Shown here: piece by piece, positions 48,603 to 57,600 of the stretch
How the letters are laid out: each line of letters opens with the position of its first letter
Numbering within the stretch: position 1 is the first letter of the stretch
Source: Oscillospiraceae bacterium
Lineage (GTDB): Bacteria > Bacillota > Clostridia > Oscillospirales > CAG-272
Length of the DNA: 64,000 nucleotides
Reading direction: 5' to 3'
Assembly: GCA_015064735.1 (NCBI GenBank)
Contig: SVRP01000008.1
Location: forward strand, 1-64,000
The notes under the pieces: model-generated
The model's database searches: none
What the model was told of the DNA's origin: nothing
What the model saw: the letters and a program-made list of their open reading frames with translations, nothing else
Made by a program: the position numbers and the translations under genes

Positions 48603-50465
48603 TTATCTCATGCCGAGATAAATCAGCAGAACCGATACGTCTGCGGGATTTACGCCGCTGATTCTGGATGCCTGACCTATGGTAAGTGGGCGCACCTTCG
48701 CAAGCTTTTGCGCCGCCTCTATGCGTAATCCCTTAATTGTTGAGTAGTCAACATCTTCGGGGATCCTTCTTTCCTCAAGCTTTTCTCTGCGGGCGACCTC
48801 GCTTATCTGCCTTTTTATATACCCCTCATACTTTATTGTAACCTCAACGGTGGTTATGACGCGTAACGGCAGGGGCTTTCTTTCCGTATCGATCGACGCA
48901 AGAAGCTCGTAGGTCATTCCCGGGCGGCGAAGAAGATCAGCAAGGGAAACTCCGCTCTGAACGGGTGTCATTCCAAGCTCAGAAAGAAATCCGTTACAGT
49001 GCTCGGGGGAGTAGTGGGTAGAGTTCAGACGGTCAATCTCAATTCTTACCTGCTCCTGCTTTGCAAGAAACGCATCATATCTTTCCTTAGAAACAAGTCC
49101 CGCGCGGTAGCCCTTTTCGCAAAGGCGCGCGTCAGCATTGTCCTGGCGGAGCAGAAGTCTGTATTCCGAGCGAGAGGTCATCATTCTGTACGGCTCGTTG
49201 GTGCCCTTTGTAACAAGATCGTCTATAAGTGTTCCGATATAGCTTTCATCTCTGCGCAAAATAAGTGGCTCCTTGCCGTGGAGCTTTAAGGACGCGTTAA
49301 GTCCCGCCACAAGCCCCTGCGCCGCCGCCTCCTCATAGCCCGACGTTCCGTTGAACTGACCCGCGCCGTAAAGTCCCGAGATCGCCTTACATTCAAGGGT
49401 CGCGTAGAGCTGCGTGGGGTCTATGCAATCGTACTCGATAGCATACGCGTAGCGCATAATCTCAGCATTTTCAAAGCCCTCAAGAGAAGCAAGCATCTTA
49501 TGCTGGACGTCAACGGGCAGGGAAGTAGAGAAGCCCTGAATATACATCTCCTCGGTGCTTGCTCCCACAGGCTCAACAAAAAGCTGGTGTCTTTCCTTAT
49601 CGGCAAACCGTACGAGCTTGTCCTCGATCGACGGGCAGTATCTGGGTCCCGTTCCGTGTATCTGACCCGAATAAAGAGCCGAACGCTTAATATTATCCAA
49701 AATTATCTTATGAGTATTGGCATTGGTATAAACTATGTGGCAGGGAAGCTGTTCTCTGCCCTCAAAAAAGCTCTCGTCCGTAAGAGAAGAGTATGGGGTT
49801 ATGGGGGTCTCACCGTCCTGTCTCTCAAGCCTTGAGAAATCAATAGAACGGCGGTTAACCCTGGCGGGAGTTCCCGTCTTGAATCTCATAAGAGTAAGTC
49901 CGAGATCGGAAAGACAGGAAGAAAGCCCCTTTGCGGCAAGAAATCCGTCGGGGCCGCTCTCGTAATTGACGTCGCCGACAAATATTCTCGAATCAAGATA
50001 GGTTCCCGTACAGATTATCGCCGCAGAGCAGTTAAAAATTTCTCCGAGCTTTGTGGTAACAGAGCAAACTCTGCCGTCCTCAACTCCGATAGAAACTATT
50101 TCCGCCTGAATCACACGAAGATTTGGAGTCCTTTCAAGGACCTCCTTCATAAGACGGGTGTATTCCTTTCTGTCAGCTTGTATTCTTTTCGAATGTACAG
50201 CCGCGCCTTTACCGAGATTAAGCGTTCTCGACTGAAGCGTAACAAGATCGGCAACTCTGCCCATCTCTCCGCCGAGAGCGTCTATTTCATAAACAAGATG
50301 CCCCTTGCCCGTGCCTCCGATAGATGGGTTACAGGGCATATTGGCAATAGATTCGAGGGACATGGTAAAGAGAACCGTATCCGAGCCCGTCCGCGCTGCC
50401 GCAAGGGCTGCCTCAACTCCCGCATGCCCCGCGCCGATAACGGCAATATCAGTAAATTCCGACAT
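48603..50465 (-). CDS. mnmG: tRNA uridine-5-carboxymethylaminomethyl modification protein MnmG (GidA)
   Basis: 620 residues, full length. FAD-binding IGAGHAGVEAALAAAR near the N-terminus, CNPSIGGTGKGHLV, the AAICTGTYLD strand, and C-terminal helical domain with YEGYIKRQ and GLRIEAAQKLAKVRP. With MnmE it modifies the wobble uridine of several tRNAs. Its usual neighbour mnmE is absent from the window. The 137 bp after the stop (to 48466) include a short hairpin CCCTACAAGATTGGTAGGG (48551-48569). Confidence 0.97.
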   Translation of the reverse strand: MSEFTDIAVIGAGHAGVEAALAAARTGSDTVLFTMSLESIANMPCNPSIGGTGKGHLVYEIDALGGEMGRVADLVTLQSRTLNLGKGAAVHSKRIQADRKEYTRLMKEVLERTPNLRVIQAEIVSIGVEDGRVCSVTTKLGEIFNCSAAIICTGTYLDSRIFVGDVNYESGPDGFLAAKGLSSCLSDLGLTLMRFKTGTPARVNRRSIDFSRLERQDGETPITPYSSLTDESFFEGREQLPCHIVYTNANTHKIILDNIKRSALYSGQIHGTGPRYCPSIEDKLVRFADKERHQLFVEPVGASTEEMYIQGFSTSLPVDVQHKMLASLEGFENAEIMRYAYAIEYDCIDPTQLYATLECKAISGLYGAGQFNGTSGYEEAAAQGLVAGLNASLKLHGKEPLILRRDESYIGTLIDDLVTKGTNEPYRMMTSRSEYRLLLRQDNADARLCEKGYRAGLVSKERYDAFLAKQEQVRIEIDRLNSTHYSPEHCNGFLSELGMTPVQSGVSLADLLRRPGMTYELLASIDTERKPLPLRVITTVEVTIKYEGYIKRQISEVARREKLEERRIPEDVDYSTIKGLRIEAAQKLAKVRPLTIGQASRISGVNPADVSVLLIYLGMR

Positions 50466-50774
50466 TTCGTCCTTTGTTTCCTTTCAAGAAAAGTCCTACA
50501 TGAGCGCTTAACAGAGAGCTTATGCAGAATTGTAATTATCGTCAGTGTTTTATTTTTATATATTTGCTTGGTATATAGTTATTACCGTGCGATTTTGTAT
50601 TTTTCGCCTCGTGTTTTTTATTGATTTTAAGAAACAAAAGTAAAAAAGTACACCAAAAGAGTAAAAAAATCTCTTGACATCGACGGTGCGATATTATATC
50701 ATTATATTGACCGTTTATAATTATATCAAATTTTCGGAGATTTTTCAATACTATTTTTTAAAAAGGAGAACCAT
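50466..50774 (+). promoter_or_regulatory. Divergent intergenic region with DUF4091-gene promoter
   Basis: Between mnmG and the rightward DUF4091 gene. A promoter TTGACA (50674-50679), 17-bp spacer, TATCAT (50697-50702) lies 72 bp ahead of the ATG at 50775, which has AAAAGGAG. No clear mnmG promoter or small gene seen. This is the place where the rpmH-rnpA-yidC-jag-mnmE block would be expected. Confidence 0.7.
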
Positions 50775-52433
50775 ATGGAAAACATAAAAATGCGGGTAGT
50801 TTCCTCTCTTGAAAAATGCTTTCACGACGAGAGGATCGAAACGAGAGAGCCCCTTCGCGAAATAACCGTTCTGAAGAACGAGCGAATCACGTTCCAGATA
50901 CTTTACTGCTGCGACACTCAGGAAAAAAGGATACGTCAGGGAAAGGTAACCCTTCTTGGCGACCTTGCAAAATACGCGACTGTAAGAAACGTAGTACATA
51001 TTCCTTCCATGCAGCCTATGAATCAGAATATGCAGGAGGGCGCTTATCTGCGCCGTGAGCCCGGAATGTACCCCGATCTTCTCCGTCCTCTCCATTACAG
51101 GGGAGAAACGATGATGCCGAGGGGCAGAGCAAGAGCGCTTTGGGTGGAGATTGAGCTTCCCGAGGATATTGCGGCAGGCGAATACACGGTGGGCGCGTCT
51201 ATCTATTCGGATTTTGAGCCCGAGCATTACGGTGAGACCTTTGTGAAAATAAGGGTTCTTGACGCGTATCTTCCCAAGCAGACCCTCATTCATACCGAGT
51301 GGTTCTATACCGACTGCATTGCCCAATACTATCACACGAGAGTTTTTTCCGAAAGACACTGGCGACTCATTGAGAGCTTCGTAAAAACAGCTACGAAAAA
51401 CGGCATAAATATGATCCTCACTCCTGTCTTTACCCCCGAGCTTGACACCTACATCGGCGGCGAAAGACTTACAACACAGCTTGTGGACATTGAGCTTGAT
51501 GAAAAGGGAGATTTCAGATTCGGCTTTGATAAGCTCGACCGCTGGATAGAAATGTGCCAACGTTGCGGCGTCGAATATTACGAGATCCCACATTTCTTTA
51601 CTCAGTGGGGGGCAAAGAACGCGCCGAAAATAATAGTAAAGGTCAAGGGAAAAAACAAGAAATATTTCGGTTGGCACACCGACGCTATGGGCGAGGAATA
51701 CGAAAAGTTCCTGTCTCAGTTCATTCCCGCGCTTCTTGCGGAATTCAAGAAGTACGGACTTGATAAGAAGTGCTTCTTCCACGTATCCGACGAGCCCAGC
51801 CTCTCGGTTCTCGAGCACTACAAGCGTTGCAAGGAGCTTATAGGCAGGTATCTTGAGGGATACCCGATTATCGATGCCCTTTCGGATTATGCATTTTACG
51901 AAAGCGGCGCCCTTGAAAAGCCGGTTCCCGCGACCAAGTCAATTCAGCCCTTTATCGACAACAAGGTCCCGGGGCTCTGGGCGTATTACTGCCAGTCGGG
52001 ATTCTCGGTATCCGACAGATTCTTCTCTATGCCCCTTTGGAGAACGAGAATGCTCGGTGTTCAGCTTTACCTCTACAACATCGAAGGATTTTTGCACTGG
52101 GGATATAATTTCTATAATAACAGAAAGTCCTATGACGTAATAAATCCGTTCCTCGATTCTACGGGCGAGTATTTCGTAGCATCCGGAGACACGTACCTCG
52201 TTTATCCCGGAGACGACGAGTCGGCTTGGGAATCCTTGAGACTCAACGCGCTGCGCGAGGCAATGGACGACATCCGCGCCCTTAGGCTTTACGAGGAAAA
52301 ATTCGGCAGGGAAGCGGCTGAGAAGCTTATTTTTGAGGACACAGACGGAAGGATGACCTTCCTTGAATACCCCCAGAATCCCGACTATCTCCCCAATCTC
52401 CGAAAAAAGATTTACGCTGCAATTGAAAAGTAA
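50775..52433 (+). CDS. DUF4091 protein (GH123-like glycoside hydrolase)
   Basis: 552 residues without signal peptide. An N-terminal beta-sandwich region (about 1-165, ending [14 protein letters not shown]) is followed by a (beta/alpha)8-like domain: TEWFYTDC near 175, FHVSDEPS near 343 with the Asp-Glu pair expected for GH123-type catalysis (compare N-acetylgalactosaminidase NgaP), and WAYYCQSG and HWGYNFYNN further on. The DUF4091 C-terminal region ([20 protein letters not shown]) is characteristic. Cytoplasmic, substrate unknown. The sugar-enzyme function is an inference from the family. Confidence 0.8.
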   Translation: MENIKMRVVSSLEKCFHDERIETREPLREITVLKNERITFQILYCCDTQEKRIRQGKVTLLGDLAKYATVRNVVHIPSMQPMNQNMQEGAYLRREPGMYPDLLRPLHYRGETMMPRGRARALWVEIELPEDIAAGEYTVGASIYSDFEPEHYGETFVKIRVLDAYLPKQTLIHTEWFYTDCIAQYYHTRVFSERHWRLIESFVKTATKNGINMILTPVFTPELDTYIGGERLTTQLVDIELDEKGDFRFGFDKLDRWIEMCQRCGVEYYEIPHFFTQWGAKNAPKIIVKVKGKNKKYFGWHTDAMGEEYEKFLSQFIPALLAEFKKYGLDKKCFFHVSDEPSLSVLEHYKRCKELIGRYLEGYPIIDALSDYAFYESGALEKPVPATKSIQPFIDNKVPGLWAYYCQSGFSVSDRFFSMPLWRTRMLGVQLYLYNIEGFLHWGYNFYNNRKSYDVINPFLDSTGEYFVASGDTYLVYPGDDESAWESLRLNALREAMDDIRALRLYEEKFGREAAEKLIFEDTDGRMTFLEYPQNPDYLPNLRKKIYAAIEK

Positions 52434-52486
52434 GAAATACAAAATTTGATTTTTTTCCATTTGTGAAATTTTTTTCAAAAAATATC

Positions 52487-52515
52487 TGTACAAATAAAAA
52501 AAATAGTGATATAAT
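52487..52515 (+). promoter_or_regulatory. Promoter of purC
   Basis: TGTACA (52487-52492), 17-bp spacer, TATAAT (52510-52515), 44 bp before the ATG. No purine riboswitch (aptamer or PurBox) is evident in the short leader. Confidence 0.65.
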
Positions 52516-52558
52516 AATACCGTTAAACAGATTCTTTATTTGTGAAGGAGTAATCAAT

Positions 52559-53257
52559 ATGAAAAAAATTTACGCAGGAAAAACCAAAGACGTATACGCT
52601 CTTGAAAACGGCAACGTTCTCCTTAAGTTCAAGGATGACTGCACCGGCAAGGACGGTGTTTTCGATCCCGGCGAGAACTCTGTAGGTCTCACTATCGACG
52701 GTATCGGCAAGGCAAATCTCGAAACCTCGGTTTACTACTTTGAAAAGCTTAAGGCTGCAGGTATTAAGACCCACTACGTAAGCGCTGACATCGACAACGC
52801 TACTATGGAGGTTCTTCCCGCAGAGTGCTTCGGCAAGGAGCTCGGCGGCGGCGGTCTTGAGGTTATCTGCCGTCTCGTTGCTACGGGCAGCTTCATACGC
52901 AGATACGGCGAATACATCAAGGACGGCACTCCTCTTGAGGGCGGCTACGTTGAGTGTACCTTCAAGAACGACGAAAAGGGCGACCCCCTCGTTACAGGCG
53001 AAGGACTCGTTGCTCTTAAGGTTATGACCGCCGAGATGTTCGAAAGCCTCAAGGCTCAGACCCTTAAGATCACTAAGATCGTTGCTGACGACCTTAAGAC
53101 CCTCGGTCTCGACCTTTGGGATATAAAGTTCGAGTTCGGCTACAACAACGGCGAGGTTATCCTTATTGACGAGATCGCTTCGGGTAACATGAGAGTATAC
53201 AAGGACGGCGTAATCGTTCCCCCCGTTGAGCTTACAAAGATCATCAACAACAGATAA
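52559..53257 (+). CDS. purC: Phosphoribosylaminoimidazole-succinocarboxamide synthase
   Basis: 232 residues, with GAAGGAG before the ATG at 52559. [43 protein letters not shown] and [13 protein letters not shown] are the PurC signatures; ATP- and Asp-binding residues are all present. It makes SAICAR in purine synthesis. It stands alone, away from purE and other pur genes, directly before the origin-proximal gap, and ends at a terminator (53300-53336). Confidence 0.95.
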   Translation: MKKIYAGKTKDVYALENGNVLLKFKDDCTGKDGVFDPGENSVGLTIDGIGKANLETSVYYFEKLKAAGIKTHYVSADIDNATMEVLPAECFGKELGGGGLEVICRLVATGSFIRRYGEYIKDGTPLEGGYVECTFKNDEKGDPLVTGEGLVALKVMTAEMFESLKAQTLKITKIVADDLKTLGLDLWDIKFEFGYNNGEVILIDEIASGNMRVYKDGVIVPPVELTKIINNR

Positions 53258-53299
53258 TTTAAAACCAATTGAAATAATATTGAAATAAAATTGAAATAA

Positions 53300-53336
53300 A
53301 AGGAATCTTCCGTTTGGGAGATTCCTTTTTGTTTTT
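53300..53336 (+). terminator. Terminator of purC
   Basis: GGAATCT pairs with AGATTCC around a 10-base loop, with a TTTTTGTTTTT tail (53301-53336). Confidence 0.87.
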
Positions 53337-54222
53337 CAGCGAAAGCCTTCGGTCAAAAACGCAAGCGTCCGGCAGCGTGTCATAACGCAATCAAAGGAAC
53401 AGCGCATTTTATTTAAAATCCCCGCAAACCCGTAGGGACAGACGTCCTCGGCTGTCCGTTCGATGTTCAACTAACAAAAAGCCTTCCCCAGCGGGGAAGG
53501 TGGCGCGAGCGATGTCGCGGGGACCGCGTGGCAATGTTTGCGAAGCAAACTTGCAGTTGAGCGAAGCGAAACATACGGATTGAGGAGAGCCCTGCGAGAA
53601 ATTATGTTCGCATTCACTTAGTTCGGGAAGTTAGCTATGCCACCATCGACATCGGTACATACTGCGCCCACAACTCTCCTCATCCCCCACTTCGTGGTCC
53701 CCCTTCCCCGCTGGGGAAGGCTAAGGTTAGAGTTGCGTAATAAGGCGGCGCGTCGAGGACGCCGCGCCCTACAACAGAGAATGTACGAAATTCATTATAC
53801 GGTGCGTTGGGGGAGCGGACAGACAAAGGAACAACGCTTTTTCTTTGTTTTCCAACCCAAAACCTGTAGGGGAGGCGCTTCTGCCTCCCGCCCGATGTGT
53901 AACTAACAAAAAGCCCCTCTCGGAGGGAGCCTTTGTTTTCGACGTCCCCGATACACCGCCTTATTACGTAAACGGTTCCTTTTATTTACCTTATCATTTT
54001 TATAACCACACGTAATTAAACCGAATATTACAAATAACTTGCGCCGTTTTTTCTTTTGACAAATTGATGTGCGTTATTTTTTTACCTCCTATTACACTAT
54101 TTATCGTCATTTTTGTGCGTTTTTTACTCTTTCACGATAAAACAAATTACCCTTTTCTTTGATTTTTTTCTCCCTTTTTCAAAAAAATTTGGTTATTTTT
54201 TTAAAAAGTGATTTTATTTGAG
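53337..54222. repeat. Repeat-rich intergenic region upstream of the surface-protein gene
   Basis: Outside the MITE copy 2 (53480-53722) this gap contains short hairpin repeats: GTAGGGACAGACGTCCTCGG (53431), GGCGGCGCGTCGAGGACGCC (53743), GTAGGGGAGGCGCTTCTGCC (53867) and a terminator-like GCCCCTCTCGGAGGGAGCC (53925). From about 53990 to 54222 the DNA is AT-rich with pyrimidine tracts. No gene is seen. Confidence 0.6.
53480..53722 (+). mobile_element. MITE-like element, copy 2
   Basis: About 243 bp, same orientation as copy 1. Termini GCCTTCCCCAGCGGGGAAGG and CCTTCCCCGCTGGGGAAGGC; core from GAGGAGAGCCCTGCGAGAA to CAACTCTCCTCATC. It lacks the extra 20-bp segment of copy 1. Confidence 0.78.
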
Positions 54223-54392
54223 TTTTCCATAGGCTATTATTTTATCAACCCCTTGCCTATGGAAAAGTATGTTGACAATGTGGAAAACACTGCTCTGTAA
54301 AGGTTTTTATTATAACAATTTTTTATCAACCTATGGAAAACTCGTAAAAATTATCTGTCAAGTGCTTTTTTGATTTTTTTTCATTTTCCACG
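54223..54392. promoter_or_regulatory. First cluster of DnaA-box-like nonamers
   Basis: TTTTCCATA at 54223-54231 (plus), 54258-54266 and 54332-54340 (minus), TTTTCCACA at 54279-54287 (minus) and TTTTCCACG at 54384-54392 (plus). The same nonamers recur in the dnaA-dnaN gap. They resemble the DnaA box TTATCCACA with changes at positions 3 and 8. In Firmicutes such boxes upstream of dnaA belong to a bipartite origin; here 7 kb separate this cluster from dnaA. Confidence 0.7.
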
Positions 54393-54587
54393 TTTTGCAC
54401 AATAAATTCTTTTTCTTCCTTTTTCTCTTTTTTTCGCGCTTTCCTTCTTTTTCGCCATATCATATTTGATATTATCACCGCATTTGTTGCTCGGTCAATT
54501 TGTGCTGATTTTTACAACGGTACCCTCCATACCGCATTTTCTGTTGAAAATAGTTGAGTGAAATTGCCAAAAATATTGCCAAATCTA

Positions 54588-54616
54588 TTGACTTATATAG
54601 CTAAAAGTGGTAGAAT
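54588..54616 (+). promoter_or_regulatory. Promoter of the large surface-protein gene
   Basis: TTGACT (54588-54593), 17-bp spacer, TAGAAT (54611-54616), 81 bp before the ATG at 54697; AAAAGGAG precedes that ATG. Confidence 0.75.
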
Positions 54617-54696
54617 ATTAATAAATATATGTAGATATATTAGTTTATCTGTATTTCTGCGGATTTATATTTCAATTTGCGAAAAGGAGTTAACCC

Positions 54697-57600
54697 ATGA
54701 AAAATTGCGTATTAAAGCGGATATTGCCGTTTGTGTTAACAGTAATCATGCTGTTCTCAGTGGCAGTTCCTGCGTTTGCGTCAACAACCGACAATACCGG
54801 CAGCGTCGGTGCATCCGCGCCCTTGACAGAGACCCAAAAGGGTCCCATCATAAGCGGAAAGCTTGAAGGCGGTATCTACAAGCTCAATATTGACGCCGAG
54901 GCTCTTTATGAGATGCTTAAGGACAAGAGAATATCCAAGGATGAGCTTTTGCAGTTCATTCCCGAGGAAGCTCTCGAGGCTCTTAAGGATAAGAATGCAA
55001 AGGACGCTATTGCAGAGCTCGCCGCAAACTTTATTTCAGCGGACGATCTTTCCGAGCTTATAGCATTACTTCCTACCGACGTTCTTCTCGACTACTTTGA
55101 TATTTCGTTTATCGAGAAGTTTATTTCGGTAGAAGAAATTCTCTCTCTTATCGACATAGACAGCATACTTAAGGGAATTTCCGAGGATAAGATCGAGGCT
55201 CTCATTACATCCGAGGCTTTTGAGATTCTCCTTAACGAAAGTCTTAAGGAGAAGGTACTCACCAACCAGTTTATAAGCAATCTTCTTGAAAACAGCGGAA
55301 TCGTAGACGATATCGTTTCGGATACCACAATTCGTGACAAGCTCGCAGGTCTTATAGACGGCAAAATCGTTGACAAAATTCTTGCTAACCCCACCGCCAA
55401 GAATAACCTTATAGCTCTTGCGGAAAGCCAGAGGGTTCTTGATGCCGTGCTCGGAAACCCTGACATTCTTCACAAGGTTCAGAATTATTTGTTCTCTCAT
55501 ACCGAGAAGATAAATAAATTCGTAAACGACCCCAACGTAATCGGACCCATGAAGGCGTCCGATAAGATCAAGGCGCACATCGCCGATATCGTTGATGCTC
55601 ATTATCTCGTTGAGACACTTCACCTTGATTACGATAAGCTCGCAGTCGAGTTTGGCATTGACGAGCAGTATGTGATGGATCACAAAGATGATCTCGGTCT
55701 TACCTATGAAGACGCATTGAACTATACGACCCTCGAGGCGCTTATAAAAACCAGCAACATCGACCTTGAGTTCCTTTGCGACGACAAGGGGATAACCGTT
55801 GAATATCTCATTACAGAAGGATACGTAACCGAAACGGAGTTTGCTCACATCATATCCGACAACTGGGGTAACGTGGTAAACGACGAATCCTTTGCAAAGG
55901 ATATTATTGAGGTGGTTGGTATCCATACCATCTTTGAGGACTTCGGCAGAGACAATATCATTCATGACGTTTTCGGCGGCTACTATGAAATGATCGATCT
56001 CGGTCTGTTCACCGAGGCTGAGCTTGTTACGGCTATCGGCGGATACAGCATTCTCGTTGATTATCTCCTCCCCGAAAAGCTCGAGGATATTATCAACGTC
56101 GTCGGAATGGATAGGTGGAAGGAATACGTAGACGTTAACGACATCGTAGATGCGGCAGGCGGATACAGCGCACTCCTCTCCATGTACTCCAACGATGAGC
56201 TTCAGGCAATTATCGACGCTATCGGCATAAGGAATATAAAGGATTTCGTTCTCGACAACGGAATCAAGGATATACTTGATATTAAAGGGCTTGCAAAGGA
56301 TCTTATCTCGATCCTCAAGGACAAAAAATCCGAATACAAGACCTTCGCAAAAGAGATATTTAACCTCTTTACAAGAATTCTCTATAACGAATTCTCCACA
56401 ATTTCAATAAACGATACCGTAATATACAAGAACGGTTCGTTCTTCATTCAGGAAATACTTACCGCTATTGTCAAGATAATGCCCGACGTTGAGGACGTTA
56501 TCTCAATGAACAGCGGAGAAGCTCTTGCGGGCTTCGTTATCACCGCTCCCGTAAGAGGCGAGACGCTCTCCCTGGGTGTTGAGGTCAACCTCGTGGGAGA
56601 TCTTACCGATCTTCAGAGCTTCCTTGAAGCCTACAAGGAAAACTTCAAGCTTGACGTTTCAGACGATCTTGACGTAAGCCTTACAGTTGGAATTCCCGCT
56701 GTGTTATCAACTCTCTACGAAAAGGTTCTCGAAACCGACAGAATTCCCGACTCTCTTAAGAAAAAGCTCCTTGAGCTTCCCACTATGACAGTTGCTGATG
56801 CAGCAGAGCTTATCAACAACATCACCGACGAGGAGCTTGAAAAGCTTGCTTCGGCATTTGCGGAAAAGGCAGATGCTATCAGAGATAAGGTATACGCGAA
56901 GATAGACGGCAAGGTAGGGGATATTGCGGCTGTTCAAAAGGCAAAGGACGCGGCTGATAAGATCATAGAAGCTGTAAGCGATCCCGAAAAGCTTTCCTCT
57001 CTCAAGGATAAGGTTTACGAAAAGGTAAAGAAGGTCGGCGAGATAGCAGGAGACAGAAGCTTCCTTGACAGCTACAACGGCAACGGAAGCATTCACGTCG
57101 CAAAGAGCTTCTCCGTAGACCTTTACGCAATAATAAGCAAAGCAATTACTCTCCCCGACGATATTCTCGTTCTCTTTAACAACGATATGACCATCTCGGG
57201 AAGCGTAGATATTACCGTAAATACCGAGGGAATTTACAAGGTAACGGTTATAGAGGCTGACGGCACGGTTAAGACCTTCCTTCTCCCCGAGGGAACAGAT
57301 CTCGGAATACTTAACGAATACGGCTTGGTAGACACCGACCTCAGCGGAAAGACCGTAACCGGAGAGGATATGGTAATCACACACGAGGATATTTACACTC
57401 TCGTATTCTTCGATAAGGACGGCAATAAGGTAGGAGAGGTATTCTATACCCATTCCGAGCCTCCCGTAGCTTCTAAGATTCCCGCGGTTCCCACAATCGA
57501 GGGATATACGGGTGCATGGGGAGACTACACCCTCTATTCTGACAAGATAATCAACGTAAATCCCGTATACACCGAAATCGAATACGACTTCGGCTACAAG

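Noticed and set aside
53637..53906. A small protein-coding gene in the MITE copy 2 region
   Set aside because: The frame runs through repeat termini and hairpins, has no ribosome-binding site, and similar frames appear at each repeat copy.
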